5,796 nt of DNA. Source: Kaiparowitsia sp041742695. GTDB lineage: Bacteria; Cyanobacteriota; Cyanobacteriia; Elainellales; Elainellaceae. This document shows, piece after piece, positions 4,936 through 5,796 of this stretch; positions within the stretch are counted from its first letter, which is position 1; the number at the start of each line of letters is the position of its first letter. The notes beneath the pieces are model-generated. The model had not been told where the DNA came from, did not search any database, and saw only the letters and a program-made list of their open reading frames with translations. A program made the position numbers and the translations under genes. The DNA is taken from positions 1 to 5,796 of the forward strand of contig JBGTOF010000339.1 in assembly GCA_041742695.1 (NCBI GenBank). Direction: 5' to 3'.

Positions 4936-5796
4936 ATGTCATTGCACCCTCCCCTTCGACGCACCAAGATTGTGGCGACTATCGGCCCCGCCACCAGCAG
5001 CCCAGAGGTGCTAAAGGCGCTTATTCAGGCTGGTGCCACCACCCTGCGCCTTAACTTCTCCCATGGCACCCACGACGACCACCAGCGCAACATTCGACTG
5101 ATTCGGCAAATTTCCTTCGAGCTCAACCAGCCTGTGGGCATTCTGCAAGATTTGCAAGGGCCCAAAATTCGCCTAGGCAAATTTGAAAATGGCTCCATCA
5201 TTCTGCAAAAGGGTGATGAATTTATATTGACGAGCGAGCCTACCGTAGGCACTCAAACCGTCAGCTCTGTCACCTATGGTCCCCTTGCCGATGAAGTGCC
5301 TTCCGGTGCCGTTATTCTGCTCGATGATGGCCGCGTTGAAATGGTGGTGGAAGAGGTCAACCGTGAGAAACGCCAACTCCACTGCCGTGTCGTGGTAGGC
5401 GGCGTGCTTTCTAACAGCAAAGGGGTCAACTTTCCGGGTGTCTATCTGTCTATCAAAGCCATGACAGATAAAGATCGCACCGATCTGATGTTTGGGCTGG
5501 ATCAAGGTGTAGATTGGGTCGCACTCAGCTTTGTCCGCAATCCTCAAGATGTGTTGGAGATCAAAGAGCTGATTTCTAGCGCTGGGAAAAACGTCCCCGT
5601 TATCGCCAAAATCGAAAAGCACGAAGCCATTGAGCAGATGGATGCCATCCTCTCTCTGTGCGACGGGGTGATGGTGGCCCGGGGCGACTTAGGGGTAGAA
5701 CTGCCTGCCGAAGACGTGCCGATCTTGCAGAAGCAGTTGATCGCCACCTCCAACCGTTTGGGCATTCCGGTTATTACCGCCACCCAAATGCTCGAC
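4936..5796 (+). CDS. pyk: Pyruvate kinase, N-terminal part (cut by window end)
   Basis: This glycolytic enzyme transfers phosphate from phosphoenolpyruvate to ADP, giving pyruvate and ATP in the cytoplasm. The 287 visible codons cover most of the catalytic barrel and the B domain. RRTKIVATIGPA (8-19), LRLNFSHG (37-44) and ILQDLQGPKIRLG (69-81) form the active-site start. The B-domain lid runs from about 85 to 175 with LLDDGRVEM. VIAKIEKHEAIE (222-233) carries catalytic Lys225 and metal-binding Glu227. VMVARGDLGVELP (245-257) supplies metal ligand Asp251, and VITATQML (279-286) has the conserved Thr283. The end of the A domain and the C-terminal domain lie beyond the window. Starts at 4918 and 4930 are also open (TAG at 4906 closes the frame upstream). 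ATG 4936 is chosen because GGA lies 6 nt before it and its short N-terminus resembles other cyanobacterial enzymes. Which pyk paralogue this is cannot be told. Confidence 0.97.
   Translation, partial: MSLHPPLRRTKIVATIGPATSSPEVLKALIQAGATTLRLNFSHGTHDDHQRNIRLIRQISFELNQPVGILQDLQGPKIRLGKFENGSIILQKGDEFILTSEPTVGTQTVSSVTYGPLADEVPSGAVILLDDGRVEMVVEEVNREKRQLHCRVVVGGVLSNSKGVNFPGVYLSIKAMTDKDRTDLMFGLDQGVDWVALSFVRNPQDVLEIKELISSAGKNVPVIAKIEKHEAIEQMDAILSLCDGVMVARGDLGVELPAEDVPILQKQLIATSNRLGIPVITATQMLD

Noticed and set aside
5173..5783. Minus-strand open frames of 149 and 79 codons opposite pyk
   Set aside because: The plus strand clearly encodes the pyruvate kinase active-site motifs. These are antisense shadows.

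Overview
The window looks like chromosomal DNA of a cyanobacterium with medium to high GC. The main evidence is ten copies of the palindrome GCGATCGC (HIP1) in 5.8 kb, a sigG-type ECF sigma factor followed by a membrane anti-sigma protein of the cyanobacterial kind, and a repeat related to the cyanobacterial CCCCCTAAAT family. I cannot name a genus.

Layout. (1) 21-1676, plus strand: an ECF sigma factor (SigG-like), a gene-free gap of about 385 bp, then a single-pass membrane protein with a cytoplasmic anti-sigma domain. (2) 1677-2070: the intergenic region between converging genes. It holds a terminator-like hairpin, several small hairpins and a 148-bp non-autonomous insertion element (MITE) with 13-bp perfect terminal inverted repeats and an exact 8-bp target-site duplication. 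The right-hand duplication abuts the stop codon of the next gene. (3) 2071-4655, minus strand: an overlapping two-gene unit of uvrC (nucleotide excision repair endonuclease) and a gamma-glutamylcyclotransferase-fold protein. A perfect 2 x 12-bp tandem duplication spans the uvrC stop and the second gene's start. (4) 4656-4935: a divergent intergenic region. (5) 4936-5796, plus strand: the first 287 codons of pyruvate kinase, cut by the window edge.

How the genes relate. The sigma and anti-sigma proteins are likely a membrane-stress signalling pair: the anti-sigma protein would hold the sigma factor at a membrane until an envelope signal releases it. UvrC and the cyclotransferase-like protein are probably translated from one mRNA, but no functional link is visible. 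Pyruvate kinase is an independent glycolytic gene.

The genes are mostly ordinary housekeeping and regulatory genes. I see no new multi-gene system. The notable signals are small-scale: the cleanly bounded MITE, the duplicated translation start at the uvrC junction, and a UvrC that lacks the first of four cysteines reported as iron-sulfur ligands in the E. coli protein.
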